A stretch of 64,000 nt of DNA from Bacteroidales bacterium (GCA_016788045.1 JAEUTG010000020.1:124001-188000), one strand, 5' to 3'; counted from the first letter of the stretch, positions 53,109-63,579 are shown. The notes: a model not told the origin generated them from the letters alone. Numbers and translations: made by a program.

Positions 53109-53954
53109 TCAGCGGTTTAATTGTTTTCTGATCGATGCTTTTTCTATAATTACCTGAGTGGCTTTTGCCAGGCCGAAGATGATTACAAAGGCGAAGATAA
53201 TGGTCGCTCCGGAGGGGATGTTCCAGTAATACGAGAGCAGCAGACCACTTACCGAACCCACAATGCCGATGAGGATCGACAGGAAGATGATGTTTCTGAA
53301 GTTGTGGGTAAAGAGGTTGGCTGTTGACTGGGGAATGGTCAGGAATGAAATAACCAGAATGATACCAACCACCCTGATATTGAGCACAATGGTAAGGGCT
53401 ACCAGGCTGATAAGCAGATATTTGAACAGCTCCACCGGAGCCTTGTGTGCCCTGGCATAGGCTTCGTCAAAGGCGATGAAGAGGATAAGGTGATAAAATC
53501 CGGAAAAAAACAGGATCAGGAAAACGGCCAGGGCGGTCATGAGCCAGAGGTCGGTCGTTCCAACCGTCAGAATACTGCCAAAGAGATATGACATCAGGTT
53601 GGGAGCATATCCCGGGGTGATAAAGATAAAAATGATCCCCAGGGCCATCCCGAGCGACCAGAGAATACCGATGGCCGAATCCTCCCTCACGTTGCTCCGG
53701 CTCGAAACAAACTCTATACCGATGGCCGACAGAATGCTGAAAACAGCGGCTCCGGCTACAGGATTGATACCCATAAACCAGGCAATGCCGATTCCTCCGA
53801 AAGAGGCATGAGTGATGCCACCACTGATAAATACCATTCTTCTTGAAACAATGTAGGTGCCAGCAATGCCACAGGTAATGCTGGCAAGCAGGGCTGCCAG
53901 CAGCGAATTGGTGAAGAAGCTGTAGCCCAGCAGGCTCAGGATGTTTTCACTCAT
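53109..53954 (-). CDS. znuB: Zinc/manganese ABC transporter permease
   Basis: A 281-residue inner-membrane permease of the ABC-3 family with eight or nine helices and the family motif RRMVFISGGITHASFGGIGIAW near residues 38-59. It forms the channel for metal uptake with the ATPase and binding protein next to it. Start at 53954 (MSENILSLLGYSFF) overlaps the end of the ATPase gene by eight bases; an upstream frame would run through the ATPase coding sequence. Confidence 0.9.
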   Translation of the reverse strand: MSENILSLLGYSFFTNSLLAALLASITCGIAGTYIVSRRMVFISGGITHASFGGIGIAWFMGINPVAGAAVFSILSAIGIEFVSSRSNVREDSAIGILWSLGMALGIIFIFITPGYAPNLMSYLFGSILTVGTTDLWLMTALAVFLILFFSGFYHLILFIAFDEAYARAHKAPVELFKYLLISLVALTIVLNIRVVGIILVISFLTIPQSTANLFTHNFRNIIFLSILIGIVGSVSGLLLSYYWNIPSGATIIFAFVIIFGLAKATQVIIEKASIRKQLNR

Positions 53955-54708
53955 GTTGGTGTGTATGGTTGTGTTCGCCAAGCACGGTGTGGGGCACCTC
54001 GCCATGGGTGATCAGTTGAATGGGGCAGTTGTAGGCCGTTAACTGGCTTTGGGTAATGATGTTGGACTTATGGTAGTGCAGGTTGCGGTTTACGCAGGCG
54101 ATGGTTTTTACATAGCTGGTAATGGTGCCCACATCGTGCGAAACCATCACTATGGCCATCTTTTTATTGAGCTCCTTCAGCAATTCGTAGAGGTCGTGTT
54201 CGAAACGGTTATCCACAAAAGTGTTGGGCTCATCCAGAATCAGCAGCCGGGGGCTGCCAACAATGGCCCTCGCAAGATAAACGCGCTGCATCTGACCGCC
54301 CGACAGTTCACCGATACTCTTTTTCTCAAGGTGGGCGATGCCCATCAGGGCCAATACTTCGCGGGCTTTACCAAAGTCGTTGCGCCCGTAGGCCCCGAAG
54401 CCCCTTTTAAGCGACATGAGGCCTGAAAGAACCACCTCCAGCACCGTAATCGGAAAACTCTTGTCGGTCTGGCTAACCTGTGGAAGGTAGCCAATCAGGT
54501 TGCGTTCGCCGGGGTTCTGAAAGACTATACTGCCCTGCATCGGTCTGATGAGGCCCAGGATCAGCTTAACGAGCGTAGTTTTACCACCACCGTTGGGCCC
54601 GATAACCCCGATAAAATCAACTTCATCAACAGCAAAGCGGATGTTGCTCAACACCATTTCGCTGCCGTAACCGGCACTAACATCGCGCATCTCAAGAATA
54701 CCGGCCAT
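53947..54708 (-). CDS. znuC: Metal ABC transporter ATP-binding protein
   Basis: A 253-residue ABC ATPase: Walker A GPNGGGKTTLVK (near 38-49), ABC signature LSGGQMQRVYLARA (near 139-152) and Walker B RLLILDEPNTFVD. The C-terminal residues HNHTHQHE form a His-rich tail, unusual for the ATPase and consistent with sensing or buffering of zinc. The middle member of a binding protein-ATPase-permease operon on the minus strand. Confidence 0.92.
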   Translation of the reverse strand: MAGILEMRDVSAGYGSEMVLSNIRFAVDEVDFIGVIGPNGGGKTTLVKLILGLIRPMQGSIVFQNPGERNLIGYLPQVSQTDKSFPITVLEVVLSGLMSLKRGFGAYGRNDFGKAREVLALMGIAHLEKKSIGELSGGQMQRVYLARAIVGSPRLLILDEPNTFVDNRFEHDLYELLKELNKKMAIVMVSHDVGTITSYVKTIACVNRNLHYHKSNIITQSQLTAYNCPIQLITHGEVPHTVLGEHNHTHQHE

Positions 54709-54716
54709 ACAACGGG

Positions 54717-55601
54717 TTATTTCTGGCTTTTGCTGTCAGCAAGCTTCCGGGCAATCTGAAGCATGTTGTTGCTCCAGTCAGCCGATGAAGGATTGAACTC
54801 CACCACCTTTGCATTGATCTGATCTGCAATGGTGAGTGCGCTCTGCTTGCTGAACTGCGAAGATATGAAAATCGCGCTTATCTTTTTGTCTGACGCCAGG
54901 TCTGTCAGTTCCTTCATTGCTGCCGGGCTGGGTTCTTTTCCATCCTGTTCAATGGCGATCTGCTCAAGCTGGTAATCACGGGCAAAATAACCAAGTGAGG
55001 GATGGTATATCATAAAGGAAGTAACACCCGACGACGAAATCAGCTTTCTGATGCGGGTATCCAGTGAATCGAGTGAGGCTAAAAATGACGCATGATTCGA
55101 CTGATAATAGGCAGCATTCTCAGGATCGACTTCTGAGAGAGCCTTCAGAATTACGCCAGCCTGAACCCTGACACCAGAAACTGAAAGCCATGTGTGCGGA
55201 TCGATGCCGCCGGCATGAACATGGTCACCATGAACATGTGGGGCTCCCTCAATCAGCTCAAACCCCTCCGCGGTATTGTAGATCTTCATTTTTGGGTTGG
55301 ATTCAGCAAGCTTGCTGAGCCAGCTCTCCTCAACACTGAGATGACCTACCTTGAAATAAATGGCAGATTTGCTGGTTTCAATCATCTGCTGTGCCGTTGG
55401 CTCGTATGTTTCGTGGTTGCCTTCCTCCGGGATCAGCACATTGATATGAAATTTATCTCCGGCAATCTGTGAGACCACATATTTCTGTGGCAGAATGGTG
55501 ACAGTCAATACCTTGCTGTTATTATTGGTTATTGTCTGCTGCGTACAGGAAGAAAAAAGAATAACAGGCAATATTGAAAAAAACAGAATTTTTCTGAGCA
55601 T
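54717..55601 (-). CDS. znuA: Zinc/manganese-binding lipoprotein of the ABC transporter
   Basis: A 294-residue cluster A-I metal-binding protein. Lipobox PVILFSSC (Cys near 19). Metal-ligand candidates are the His in GNHETYEP (near 62), VGHLSVEESW, and IDPHTWLS; a His-rich loop HVHGDHVHAGG (near 118-128) follows the family pattern for zinc. Nine bases upstream of the ATPase gene; the three genes form an operon. The metal could be Zn or Mn; the His-rich loop favours Zn. Confidence 0.88.
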   Translation of the reverse strand: MLRKILFFSILPVILFSSCTQQTITNNNSKVLTVTILPQKYVVSQIAGDKFHINVLIPEEGNHETYEPTAQQMIETSKSAIYFKVGHLSVEESWLSKLAESNPKMKIYNTAEGFELIEGAPHVHGDHVHAGGIDPHTWLSVSGVRVQAGVILKALSEVDPENAAYYQSNHASFLASLDSLDTRIRKLISSSGVTSFMIYHPSLGYFARDYQLEQIAIEQDGKEPSPAAMKELTDLASDKKISAIFISSQFSKQSALTIADQINAKVVEFNPSSADWSNNMLQIARKLADSKSQK

Positions 55602-55978
55602 AACTGGAGGATATTTTTAAGGGTGGTTCTCACCGGATGTTTTTATTATGAACATGCTTGCAAAACTACGATTTTTAACTTTTCACTTAACAATTCAAAA
55701 CGGGCATTGTTGAGTTTTACAAGGCTACATTCCTGTTCAGGTTGTGCAATTGATTTGATTTTTTATCGTGACTTTGATCAGTGAATCTTTCTGTATCATA
55801 CACTTTCCTGGTCATTATTAATTGCAGAATTGGTTGACTGCGACATTAATAATACAATGATATACAGTTAGATAGACATTATTTGCTTAGCCGGTAATTC
55901 TTTTTCTGAATTCAAAATTTAATTTTAGCGTTCAGAAAAACAGATTAAATTTGCCTGAAATTTGAAAAACTCCAACCC
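55602..55978. other. Divergent regulatory region between metal importer and V-ATPase operons
   Basis: AT-rich 377-base spacer. An imperfect inverted repeat ATTATTAAT (55814-55822) / ATTAATAAT (55845-55853), with inner GCAG/CTGC, could be an operator. A TAAATTTG (55946-55953) fits the -7 element for the V-ATPase operon. No canonical Zur box was recognised with certainty. Confidence 0.45.
55946..55953 (+). promoter_or_regulatory. Candidate -7 element of the V-ATPase operon
   Basis: TAAATTTG matches TAnnTTTG and lies 26 bases before the subunit E start. The -33 position (55923-55927) reads TTTTA, only partly like TTTG. Confidence 0.45.
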
Positions 55979-56578
55979 ATGGAAAATAAACTCCAGGAGC
56001 TTACCAGGAAGATCTATGACGAAGGCATTGAGAAAGCCCGTCAGGAAGCTGCTGTAATTCTTGAAAATGCGCGCCGGCAGGCAGAAGAGACCACGCTGAA
56101 TGCCCGCAAAGAAGCCGATGAAATTTTAAATCAGGCCAATCTCAAAGCCGAAGAACTTCAGCGGAACGCCCAGTCGGAAATCCGCATGTCGTCGAAACAG
56201 GCGGTGAGTGCCCTGCGCCAGCAGATTGCCACATTGATTACAGCAAAAGTGACCGATGAACCGGTTAAGGAAGCTGTCAGCGATAAAGCGTTTATCGGGA
56301 GCATCATCACCAGGGCTCTTGAGAATTTCAATCAGAATGCCAGCCTGGTTTTGCCCGCGGCTGATGAGAAATCACTGGAAAAATACTTTGGCAGCCGCCT
56401 GAGCCAGGTGATTACTTCGGGTGTGGATGTTACATTCGACGATAAAATCAGGGGTGGGTTTAAAATTGGTCCCAAAGACAACAGTTACGTGATCAGTTTT
56501 ACAGACGAGGATTTTCAGGCCTTTTTCCGCTCCTTCATGCGTCAGCGTACCATTAACCTCTTATTCGGAGCCGAATAA
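55979..56578 (+). CDS. atpE: V-type ATP synthase subunit E
   Basis: A 199-residue peripheral stalk subunit: long N-terminal coiled coil rich in Ala, Glu and Arg (IEKARQEAAVILENARRQAE) and a C-terminal globular domain (DEKSLEKYFGSRLSQ, IRGGFKIGPKDNSYVISF). First gene of the operon, its stop overlapping the next start (TAATG). Confidence 0.88.
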   Translation: MENKLQELTRKIYDEGIEKARQEAAVILENARRQAEETTLNARKEADEILNQANLKAEELQRNAQSEIRMSSKQAVSALRQQIATLITAKVTDEPVKEAVSDKAFIGSIITRALENFNQNASLVLPAADEKSLEKYFGSRLSQVITSGVDVTFDDKIRGGFKIGPKDNSYVISFTDEDFQAFFRSFMRQRTINLLFGAE

Positions 56579-57420
56579 TGATCAGGCAGAATTACTATTA
56601 CCTTGTTGCCGGCTTACCTGACCTCTCCGTTGAGCAGGGGAAACTGCAATATGGCACTACGGAATTCAGGGAAGAACTGAAAACAGGGCTGAGCAGCAGC
56701 GATTACAGGCTGATGGAACTGCTCTTTCTCTCATCAGACAACCATAACCTGTTGTCCCTGCTTCGTAAAGACAACAAACCCCTGCTTGCCGACGGTGTTT
56801 ACTTGCCGGAATTTCTTGCCGGAGAGATCAAAGAGCCCGTGACACTGAAGCCCTATATGAAGCTTTTCATCGAAAGCTACAGGGCCGAGACCCGGTTGTA
56901 CCCCAATTTGTCAGAGGAGAATGAACTTTCAACGCTGTGGTATGATGAACTCCTCACCGTCAAAAACGACTTTCTGCGGGAATGGTTCACCTTTGAACTG
57001 AACCTGAAAAATGTGCTGCTGGTGCTGTCAGCCCGGAAAAACGGGCTTCCGTATGAGCATCAGATCGTTGGCAGCAATGTGGTAGCTGATATTATCCGCA
57101 GGAGCAATGCCCGTGACCTGGGCCTTTCGGCTGAGTGGCCATGGATCGAGAAAGTTCTGGCTATTGCTGAATCAGAAGATATAATTACGCGTGAGAAAGC
57201 CATCGACCTCTTACGCTGGAATACCCTTGATGAATTGAATACCTTCAACTATTTTACCGTTGAAGTGCTGATGGCGTATTATCTGAAACTCGGGATGATC
57301 GAACGATGGCTGCGGCTTGACTTCGCTACCGGTGAAAAACTTTTCAGACGTCTGCTCGGTGAATTGCAAAACAGTTATGAATTTCCTAATGAGTTTTCAG
57401 TAAGAGATGGAAAAAAATAA
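56578..57420 (+). CDS. DUF2764 family protein, V-ATPase operon
   Basis: A 280-residue protein always found between subunits E and A in bacterial V-ATPase operons of Bacteroidota, Chlamydiae and spirochaetes. MIRQNYYYLVAGLPDLSVEQ is the diagnostic start. It is mostly helical and of a size and position that fit a remote equivalent of subunit C (archaeal C / eukaryotic d), which is otherwise missing. The stop overlaps the subunit A coding region by 14 bases in another frame. Confidence 0.85.
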   Translation: MIRQNYYYLVAGLPDLSVEQGKLQYGTTEFREELKTGLSSSDYRLMELLFLSSDNHNLLSLLRKDNKPLLADGVYLPEFLAGEIKEPVTLKPYMKLFIESYRAETRLYPNLSEENELSTLWYDELLTVKNDFLREWFTFELNLKNVLLVLSARKNGLPYEHQIVGSNVVADIIRRSNARDLGLSAEWPWIEKVLAIAESEDIITREKAIDLLRWNTLDELNTFNYFTVEVLMAYYLKLGMIERWLRLDFATGEKLFRRLLGELQNSYEFPNEFSVRDGKK

Positions 57421-59176
57421 ATTGACCACAGGAAAGGTTTCCGGCATTATTGCCAACCTGGTAATCGTTGATGTCGACGGGCCTGTATCCCAGAATGAAA
57501 TCTGCTACATTAACCTCGCCGGCGTAAAGCTGATGGCTGAGGTGATCAAAGTCCTCGGGAAAAAGGCCTACACCCAGGTGTTTGAAAGTACCCGCGGACT
57601 TAAAGTAGGGGAGACCGTAGAGTTTATGGGTCACATGCTTGAAGTAACCCTTGGTCCGGGCATTTTGTCGCGCAATTTCGATGGTCTGCAGAACGATCTT
57701 GATAAAATGGAAGGCACTTTTCTGCGCCGAGGTGAATACACTGAGCCCCTGAATCAGGATCAGGAATGGGCTTTCACCCCGGTGGCAAAGCCGGGCGATG
57801 TTGTTGTTGCAGGCGACTGGCTGGGAGAAGTAAAGGAAAACTGGATCGGTCATAAAATCATGGTTCCCTTCAAGTTTGAAGGAAAATTTACCGTCAAAAG
57901 CGTTAAACCTGCGGCAACATACAAAGCCTCTGATTCCATTGCTGTACTCACCGATAAAGATGGCCGGGAAGTCAGTGTAACCATGGTGCAGAAATGGCCG
58001 GTAAAGGTTCCTATCAAAGCCTATACCGACAAACCACGTCCCTTTCGCCTCATGGAAACCGGTGTCCGCATCATCGATACCATGAACCCGATCGTGGAAG
58101 GCGGTACCGGTTTTGTTCCCGGTCCTTTCGGCTCGGGCAAAACAGTTTTGCAACATGCCCTTTCGAAACAGGCTGAAGCCGACCTGATTATTGTTGCTGC
58201 CTGCGGTGAGCGTGCCAACGAAGTTGTTGAAATCTTTACCGAGTTTCCTGAACTCGACGACCCTCGCACCGGTCGCAAGCTGATGGAGCGAACCACCATC
58301 ATTGCCAACACTTCCAATATGCCGGTTGCCGCCCGTGAGGCTTCGGTCTATACAGCCATGACCCTGGGCGAATATTACCGTTCAATGGGACTCAAGGTGC
58401 TGCTGCTCGCCGATTCAACTTCCCGCTGGGCACAGGCATTGCGCGAAATGTCGAACCGTATGGAAGAACTGCCGGGTCCCGATGCATTCCCGATGGACCT
58501 TCCTGCCATCATCTCCAGCTTCTATGCCCGCTCAGGATATGTCTTCCTCAATAACGGCAGCACCGGATCTATTACCTTCATCGGTACCGTTTCCCCCGCC
58601 GGTGGTAACCTCAAGGAACCGGTCACCGAATCAACCAAGAAGGCTGCCCGCTGTTTCTTTGCCCTTTCGCAGCAGCGCGCCGACAGCAAACGCTATCCCG
58701 CTGTAGACCCCATCGACAGCTACTCAAAATACCTCGAATATCCCGAACTGCAGGAATACCTGGCTACAAATATTTCACCCGACTGGCTTGGGAATGTGCT
58801 TGAAGCCAAAAACATCCTGCTTCGTGGAAAAGAAGCCTATGAACAGATCAACATCCTGGGTGATGATGGAGTACCGGTAGATTACCACCTGCGTTACTGG
58901 AAGTCGGAAGTCATTGATTTTGTGATTCTTCAGCAGGATGCCTTCGACAAAATCGATGCTTCATCGCCCATTGAGCGGCAAAAGGATATGCTTGGAAAAG
59001 TACTTGACGTTTGCCGGACCAGCTTCGATTTTGAAAGTTTCGAAGAAGTGAATCCCTATTTTAAACGGGTGATCAATATTTTCAAACAGATGAACTATTC
59101 ACTGTACCAGTCGGCCGATTTTAAAAAATACGAGCAGGAACTGGAAACCATTATCAAAGAAAGGAAAGCTGCCTGA
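57407..59176 (+). CDS. atpA: V-type ATP synthase subunit A (catalytic)
   Basis: A 589-residue catalytic subunit: N-terminal barrel (TGKVSGIIANLVIVD), the insertion typical of A subunits (near 110-190), Walker A GPFGSGKTVLQHAL near 238-251, Walker B region LLLADSTSRWAQALRE, and the C-terminal helical domain. It hydrolyses or makes ATP. Its last base is shared with the subunit B start (TGATG). Confidence 0.95.
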   Translation: MEKNKLTTGKVSGIIANLVIVDVDGPVSQNEICYINLAGVKLMAEVIKVLGKKAYTQVFESTRGLKVGETVEFMGHMLEVTLGPGILSRNFDGLQNDLDKMEGTFLRRGEYTEPLNQDQEWAFTPVAKPGDVVVAGDWLGEVKENWIGHKIMVPFKFEGKFTVKSVKPAATYKASDSIAVLTDKDGREVSVTMVQKWPVKVPIKAYTDKPRPFRLMETGVRIIDTMNPIVEGGTGFVPGPFGSGKTVLQHALSKQAEADLIIVAACGERANEVVEIFTEFPELDDPRTGRKLMERTTIIANTSNMPVAAREASVYTAMTLGEYYRSMGLKVLLLADSTSRWAQALREMSNRMEELPGPDAFPMDLPAIISSFYARSGYVFLNNGSTGSITFIGTVSPAGGNLKEPVTESTKKAARCFFALSQQRADSKRYPAVDPIDSYSKYLEYPELQEYLATNISPDWLGNVLEAKNILLRGKEAYEQINILGDDGVPVDYHLRYWKSEVIDFVILQQDAFDKIDASSPIERQKDMLGKVLDVCRTSFDFESFEEVNPYFKRVINIFKQMNYSLYQSADFKKYEQELETIIKERKAA

Positions 59177-60495
59177 TGGAAACCACTGCATTTCAGAAGA
59201 TATATACGAAGATAACCCAGATTACCAAAGCCACATGCACGCTTCAGGCTTCAGGCATTGGCTACGAAGAAATGGCCACTGTAAACGGGCGTCTGGCGCA
59301 GGTTGTTAAGATTCAGGGCGACAACGTTACCCTGCAGATTTTTTCGGGTACCGAAGGCATTCCCACCAATGCAGAGGTTGTGTTTATGGGACGTCCTCCT
59401 GTACTCAAAGTGAGTGAGGAGCTCTCCGGAAGGTTCTTCAATGCCTACGGTGAGCCCATCGATGGCGGCCCGGATGTAGAAGGGGAGGTGCGTGAAATCG
59501 GCGGTCCTTCGGTAAATCCTGTACGCCGCAAACAGCCCTCAGAGCTCATCGCTACAGGTATTGCCGGCATCGACCTCAACAATACCCTGGTTACCGGCCA
59601 GAAAATTCCATTCTTCGCCGATCCCGACCAACCGTTTAATCAGGTAATGGCCATGGTGGCCCTCAGGGCAAAAGCTGATAAGATCATCCTCGGCGGGATG
59701 GGTCTTACCAACGACGATTACCTCTATTACAAGAATGTTTTCGACAATGCAGGAGCCCTCGACCGCATCATCAGTTTTGTAAATACAACGGAAAATCCGC
59801 CGGTGGAGCGACTGCTGGTTCCGGATATGGCCCTCACGGCGGCTGAGTATTTCGCCTTCGACAAAAAGGAAACGGTACTGGTACTGCTCACCGATATGAC
59901 GCTGTATGCCGATGCACTCAGTATTGTGTCGAACCGTATGGATCAGATTCCATCAAAAGACAGTATGCCGGGTTCGCTCTACAGCGATCTGGCCAAAATC
60001 TATGAAAAGGCCGTTCAGTTCCCCGAAGGCGGTTCCATCACCATCATCGCGGTAACTACCCTGTCGAGCGGCGACATTACCCATGCCATCCCCGACAATA
60101 CCGGATACATTACAGAAGGACAGCTCTTCCTGCGCCGCGATTCTGACATCGGTAAGGTAATCGTTGACCCCTTCCGTTCACTCTCAAGGCTGAAACAGCT
60201 GGTAATAGGAAAACAGACACGCAAAGACCATCCTCAGGTAATGAATGCCGCCGTAAGGTTGTATGCCGATGCCTCCAACGCCAAAACCAAGCTCGAAAAC
60301 GGGTTCGACCTTACTGACTACGATATGCGTACCATGAATTTCGCACGCGAGTATTCAGAGGATCTGCTGGCCATCGACGTAAACATCGATACAACCAAAA
60401 TGCTCGACAAAGCCTGGGAATTGTTCGGAAAGCATTTCAATAAGGCGGAAGTAGGAATAAAACAGGAGTTTGTCGACCTCTACTGGCCTGCTTAA
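59176..60495 (+). CDS. atpB: V-type ATP synthase subunit B (regulatory)
   Basis: A 439-residue non-catalytic subunit: KIYTKITQITKATCTL start, GRFFNAYGEPIDGGPDVEG, the SGAGLPHN-type region here replaced by the IPFFADPDQPFNQVMAMV segment, and MPGSLYSDLAKIYEKAV near 265. No intact Walker A is present, as expected. Forms the A3B3 head with subunit A. Confidence 0.94.
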   Translation: METTAFQKIYTKITQITKATCTLQASGIGYEEMATVNGRLAQVVKIQGDNVTLQIFSGTEGIPTNAEVVFMGRPPVLKVSEELSGRFFNAYGEPIDGGPDVEGEVREIGGPSVNPVRRKQPSELIATGIAGIDLNNTLVTGQKIPFFADPDQPFNQVMAMVALRAKADKIILGGMGLTNDDYLYYKNVFDNAGALDRIISFVNTTENPPVERLLVPDMALTAAEYFAFDKKETVLVLLTDMTLYADALSIVSNRMDQIPSKDSMPGSLYSDLAKIYEKAVQFPEGGSITIIAVTTLSSGDITHAIPDNTGYITEGQLFLRRDSDIGKVIVDPFRSLSRLKQLVIGKQTRKDHPQVMNAAVRLYADASNAKTKLENGFDLTDYDMRTMNFAREYSEDLLAIDVNIDTTKMLDKAWELFGKHFNKAEVGIKQEFVDLYWPA

Positions 60496-60589
60496 TCCCG
60501 TTGCAGAATACGGGGCCGGCAAACAGGTGAAGGACCCTTTTTTCCTTCCGTTCCCCGTTCACTGATTGATCTAATTTTGAGATGGAACA

Positions 60590-61192
60590 ATGGCTATAAA
60601 ATTTCAATATAACAAAACCTCGCTTCAGGATCTCAACAAGCAGTTGAAGATCCGGGTGCGGGCGCTTCCAACCATCAAGAACAAGGAGTCGGCACTCCGC
60701 ATGGAGGTTAAGAAAGCGAAAGACCATGCCAACCGGCTGAGCGCGAAACTCAATGCTTCCATCGAAAGCTATCAGGGGATGCTGAGGATGTGGGGTGAGT
60801 TTGACCTGAGTCTTGTTAAAGTTGAGGATGTCGAACTCAGCATCAAAAAAATTGCAGGGGTCAGGATTCCGGTCCTTGATGAGGTGAAATTCGCCATTGG
60901 TGAATACTCTATGTTCAGCAGCCCGGCCTGGTTTGCCGATGGCATCGGTATCGTCCGTCAGTTAGCCAGTATCGGCATTGAGAGTGAATTTTACAACCGT
61001 AAAATGCATCTGCTCGATCACGCCCGGCGTAAAACCACCCAAAAGGTAAATCTGTACGAGAAAGTTCAGATTCCCGGGTATGAGGATGCTATCCGTAAAA
61101 TCAAGCGGTTTATGGAAGACGAAGAGAACCTTTCCAAATCGGCACAGAAGATTGTGAAGGACAGGCAGCAAAGAATGGAGGACGAAGCATGA
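60590..61192 (+). CDS. atpD: V-type ATP synthase subunit D (central shaft)
   Basis: A 200-residue rotor axle subunit: helical start (FQYNKTSLQDLNKQLKIRVR, ALRMEVKKAKDHANRLS) and a C-terminal helix (VQIPGYEDAIRKIKRFMEDEE). No subunit F follows. Its stop codon overlaps the subunit I start by four bases (ATGA). Confidence 0.92.
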   Translation: MAIKFQYNKTSLQDLNKQLKIRVRALPTIKNKESALRMEVKKAKDHANRLSAKLNASIESYQGMLRMWGEFDLSLVKVEDVELSIKKIAGVRIPVLDEVKFAIGEYSMFSSPAWFADGIGIVRQLASIGIESEFYNRKMHLLDHARRKTTQKVNLYEKVQIPGYEDAIRKIKRFMEDEENLSKSAQKIVKDRQQRMEDEA

Positions 61193-62964
61193 TAGTTCCG
61201 ATGAAGAAATATACGTTTCTGGTCTACCATGCTGACTATGAAGCGTTTTTAAACAAGCTCAGGGAGATTGGGGTCGTTGAAGTGGTGGAATCCGGAAACG
61301 AAACCACCAGCAGCATACAGAGCCGGTATGTACTTTCTTCAAAAATTGCTGAGTTGCTGAGGATGCTGAAATCACGCGGCCAGAACCCGCGGCAGCCCGA
61401 TCAGATCCCCGAGGATACTTTGCTGATCTCACAGATTCAGCAGCTGAAAGCCGATGCGGATAAATATACCCATCATCTGGCAGCATTGGGCAAGGAAATT
61501 GCACAAGCCTCCCCCTGGGGTGACTTCTCACCTCAACTTCTTTCGCAGATTGCCAAAGCAGGCTATAAAGCGCGCTTTTTCAGTTGTCCCGAACGTAAGT
61601 TCTACGAAAACTGGCGGGAAACCTGGTATCTTGAAGAGATCTCCAGAAAGCAGTCAGTTGTTTATTTTGTGGTATTCCAGGAGGGTGACCTGGAACCGGA
61701 CTTTGATGCAGAGGAGCACAGGATACCAGAAAGGCCGGTCAGTGTATTGCTCGAACACAAGGCTGATGTGCAGCAAAAGCTTCATCAGACAGGCAAAGCG
61801 CTTGATGAAATGGCTTCGCTCTATATTCCCGCCCTTGAACAGGCCAACCAGCGGGTACTCAGCGATGCGCGTTATGAAAGTGTGATGATCAACACCCTGC
61901 GCGAAGCCGATGATAAACTGATGATCCTGACGGGTTTTGTACCCGAAACAAAAGAAAGCGGACTCCAGGAATGGCTCAGTGAATCCGGTTATGTTTATTT
62001 TGCTGATCGTCCTGTCCCGGCTGATAACCCACCTGTCTTACTGAAAAACAGCCGTTTTGCCCGTCTTTTTGAACCCATCGGCAGTCTTTTCTCCTTGCCC
62101 TCATACAACGAACTGGACCTCACCCCGTTTTTTGCCCCGTTCTTTATGATGTTCTTCGGCTTCTGCATGGGCGACCTGGGCTATGGACTCTTTCTGGTCT
62201 TGCTGGGGGTCTTTATGAGGAACAGGGTTGCGGCATCCATGAAACCTTACCTCACGCTGGCCATCTACCTTGGTGCAGCCACCATGATTTTCGGGGTCAT
62301 TTCCGGTACCCTCGCCGGGTTTGACATGGAAAAGATTGCGCTTTTCGACGGGATCAAACCCATGATACTCAGTGATGAACAGATTTTTTACCTTGCATTG
62401 GGCGTTGGATTGGTGCAGATCCTTTTCGGACTGGCCATTCAGGCGTATGCCAAATACAAACAATACGGGTTTGCCTATGCTGTCTCGCCCATCGGGATTA
62501 TTCTCGGGGTTGTTTCCGTACTCGATATTGCCCTGCTCAAAATGGGAGGCATTGTCTCAACCATACTGATGTACGTAAGTCTGGTTATGATCGTTTTCTG
62601 GAGCGACCCCAATCTCGGAATTTTTGGCAGATTGGGTAAGGGCGTTTGGGACCTTTACGGAATTATCACCGGAATTTTCGGTGACGTGCTTTCCTATATC
62701 CGTTTGTTTGCCCTCGGAGCCTCCAGCGGTATCCTCGGTTTTGTGATCAACAGCATTTCATTACCCCTGCTCGATTCGGTCCCTGTGCTGGGTCATATTC
62801 TCTTCCTTCTGGTGATGGTGGTAGGCCATGGCGCCAACCTGATGCTCGCCGGACTTGGATCTTTCGTGCACCCCATGCGTCTTACTTTCGTGGAGTTTTA
62901 CAAGAATGCCGGATTTATTGGCGGTGGTAAGAAATACAAACCCTTCTCGGAAACGGATGGATGA
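61189..62964 (+). CDS. atpI: V-type ATP synthase subunit I (a-subunit)
   Basis: A 591-residue membrane stator. The N-terminal half is cytosolic and coiled coil; the C-terminal half has seven or so helices from LDLTPFFAPFFMMFFGFCMGD on. The ion-path arginine is seen in DVLSYIRLFALGASSG near 495-510. Together with the K ring it carries out ion translocation. Start at 61189 overlaps the subunit D stop; a second ATG 12 bases on (MKKYTFLVYH) may be used. Confidence 0.93.
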   Translation: MIVPMKKYTFLVYHADYEAFLNKLREIGVVEVVESGNETTSSIQSRYVLSSKIAELLRMLKSRGQNPRQPDQIPEDTLLISQIQQLKADADKYTHHLAALGKEIAQASPWGDFSPQLLSQIAKAGYKARFFSCPERKFYENWRETWYLEEISRKQSVVYFVVFQEGDLEPDFDAEEHRIPERPVSVLLEHKADVQQKLHQTGKALDEMASLYIPALEQANQRVLSDARYESVMINTLREADDKLMILTGFVPETKESGLQEWLSESGYVYFADRPVPADNPPVLLKNSRFARLFEPIGSLFSLPSYNELDLTPFFAPFFMMFFGFCMGDLGYGLFLVLLGVFMRNRVAASMKPYLTLAIYLGAATMIFGVISGTLAGFDMEKIALFDGIKPMILSDEQIFYLALGVGLVQILFGLAIQAYAKYKQYGFAYAVSPIGIILGVVSVLDIALLKMGGIVSTILMYVSLVMIVFWSDPNLGIFGRLGKGVWDLYGIITGIFGDVLSYIRLFALGASSGILGFVINSISLPLLDSVPVLGHILFLLVMVVGHGANLMLAGLGSFVHPMRLTFVEFYKNAGFIGGGKKYKPFSETDG

Positions 62965-63058
62965 TGCACCAGCATCAACTTTTCAACAACCGGAATCAGT
63001 AAAACGGAAATAAAACAGATCAACAGTAACTCAACCAAAAACAATCAATAACAATTAA

Positions 63059-63526
<468 letters not shown>

Positions 63527-63544
63527 TACCCTCAATACAGATAT

Positions 63545-63579
63545 AAAAGCACTGCCGGTGTGTAACCGGCGGTGCTTTT
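63545..63579 (+). terminator. Terminator at the end of the V-ATPase operon
   Basis: A 15-base stem (AAAAGCACTGCCGGT with ACCGGCGGTGCTTTT) with a GTGTA loop. Because of the A and T tails it would work on both strands. It ends the operon before DUF4342. Confidence 0.88.
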
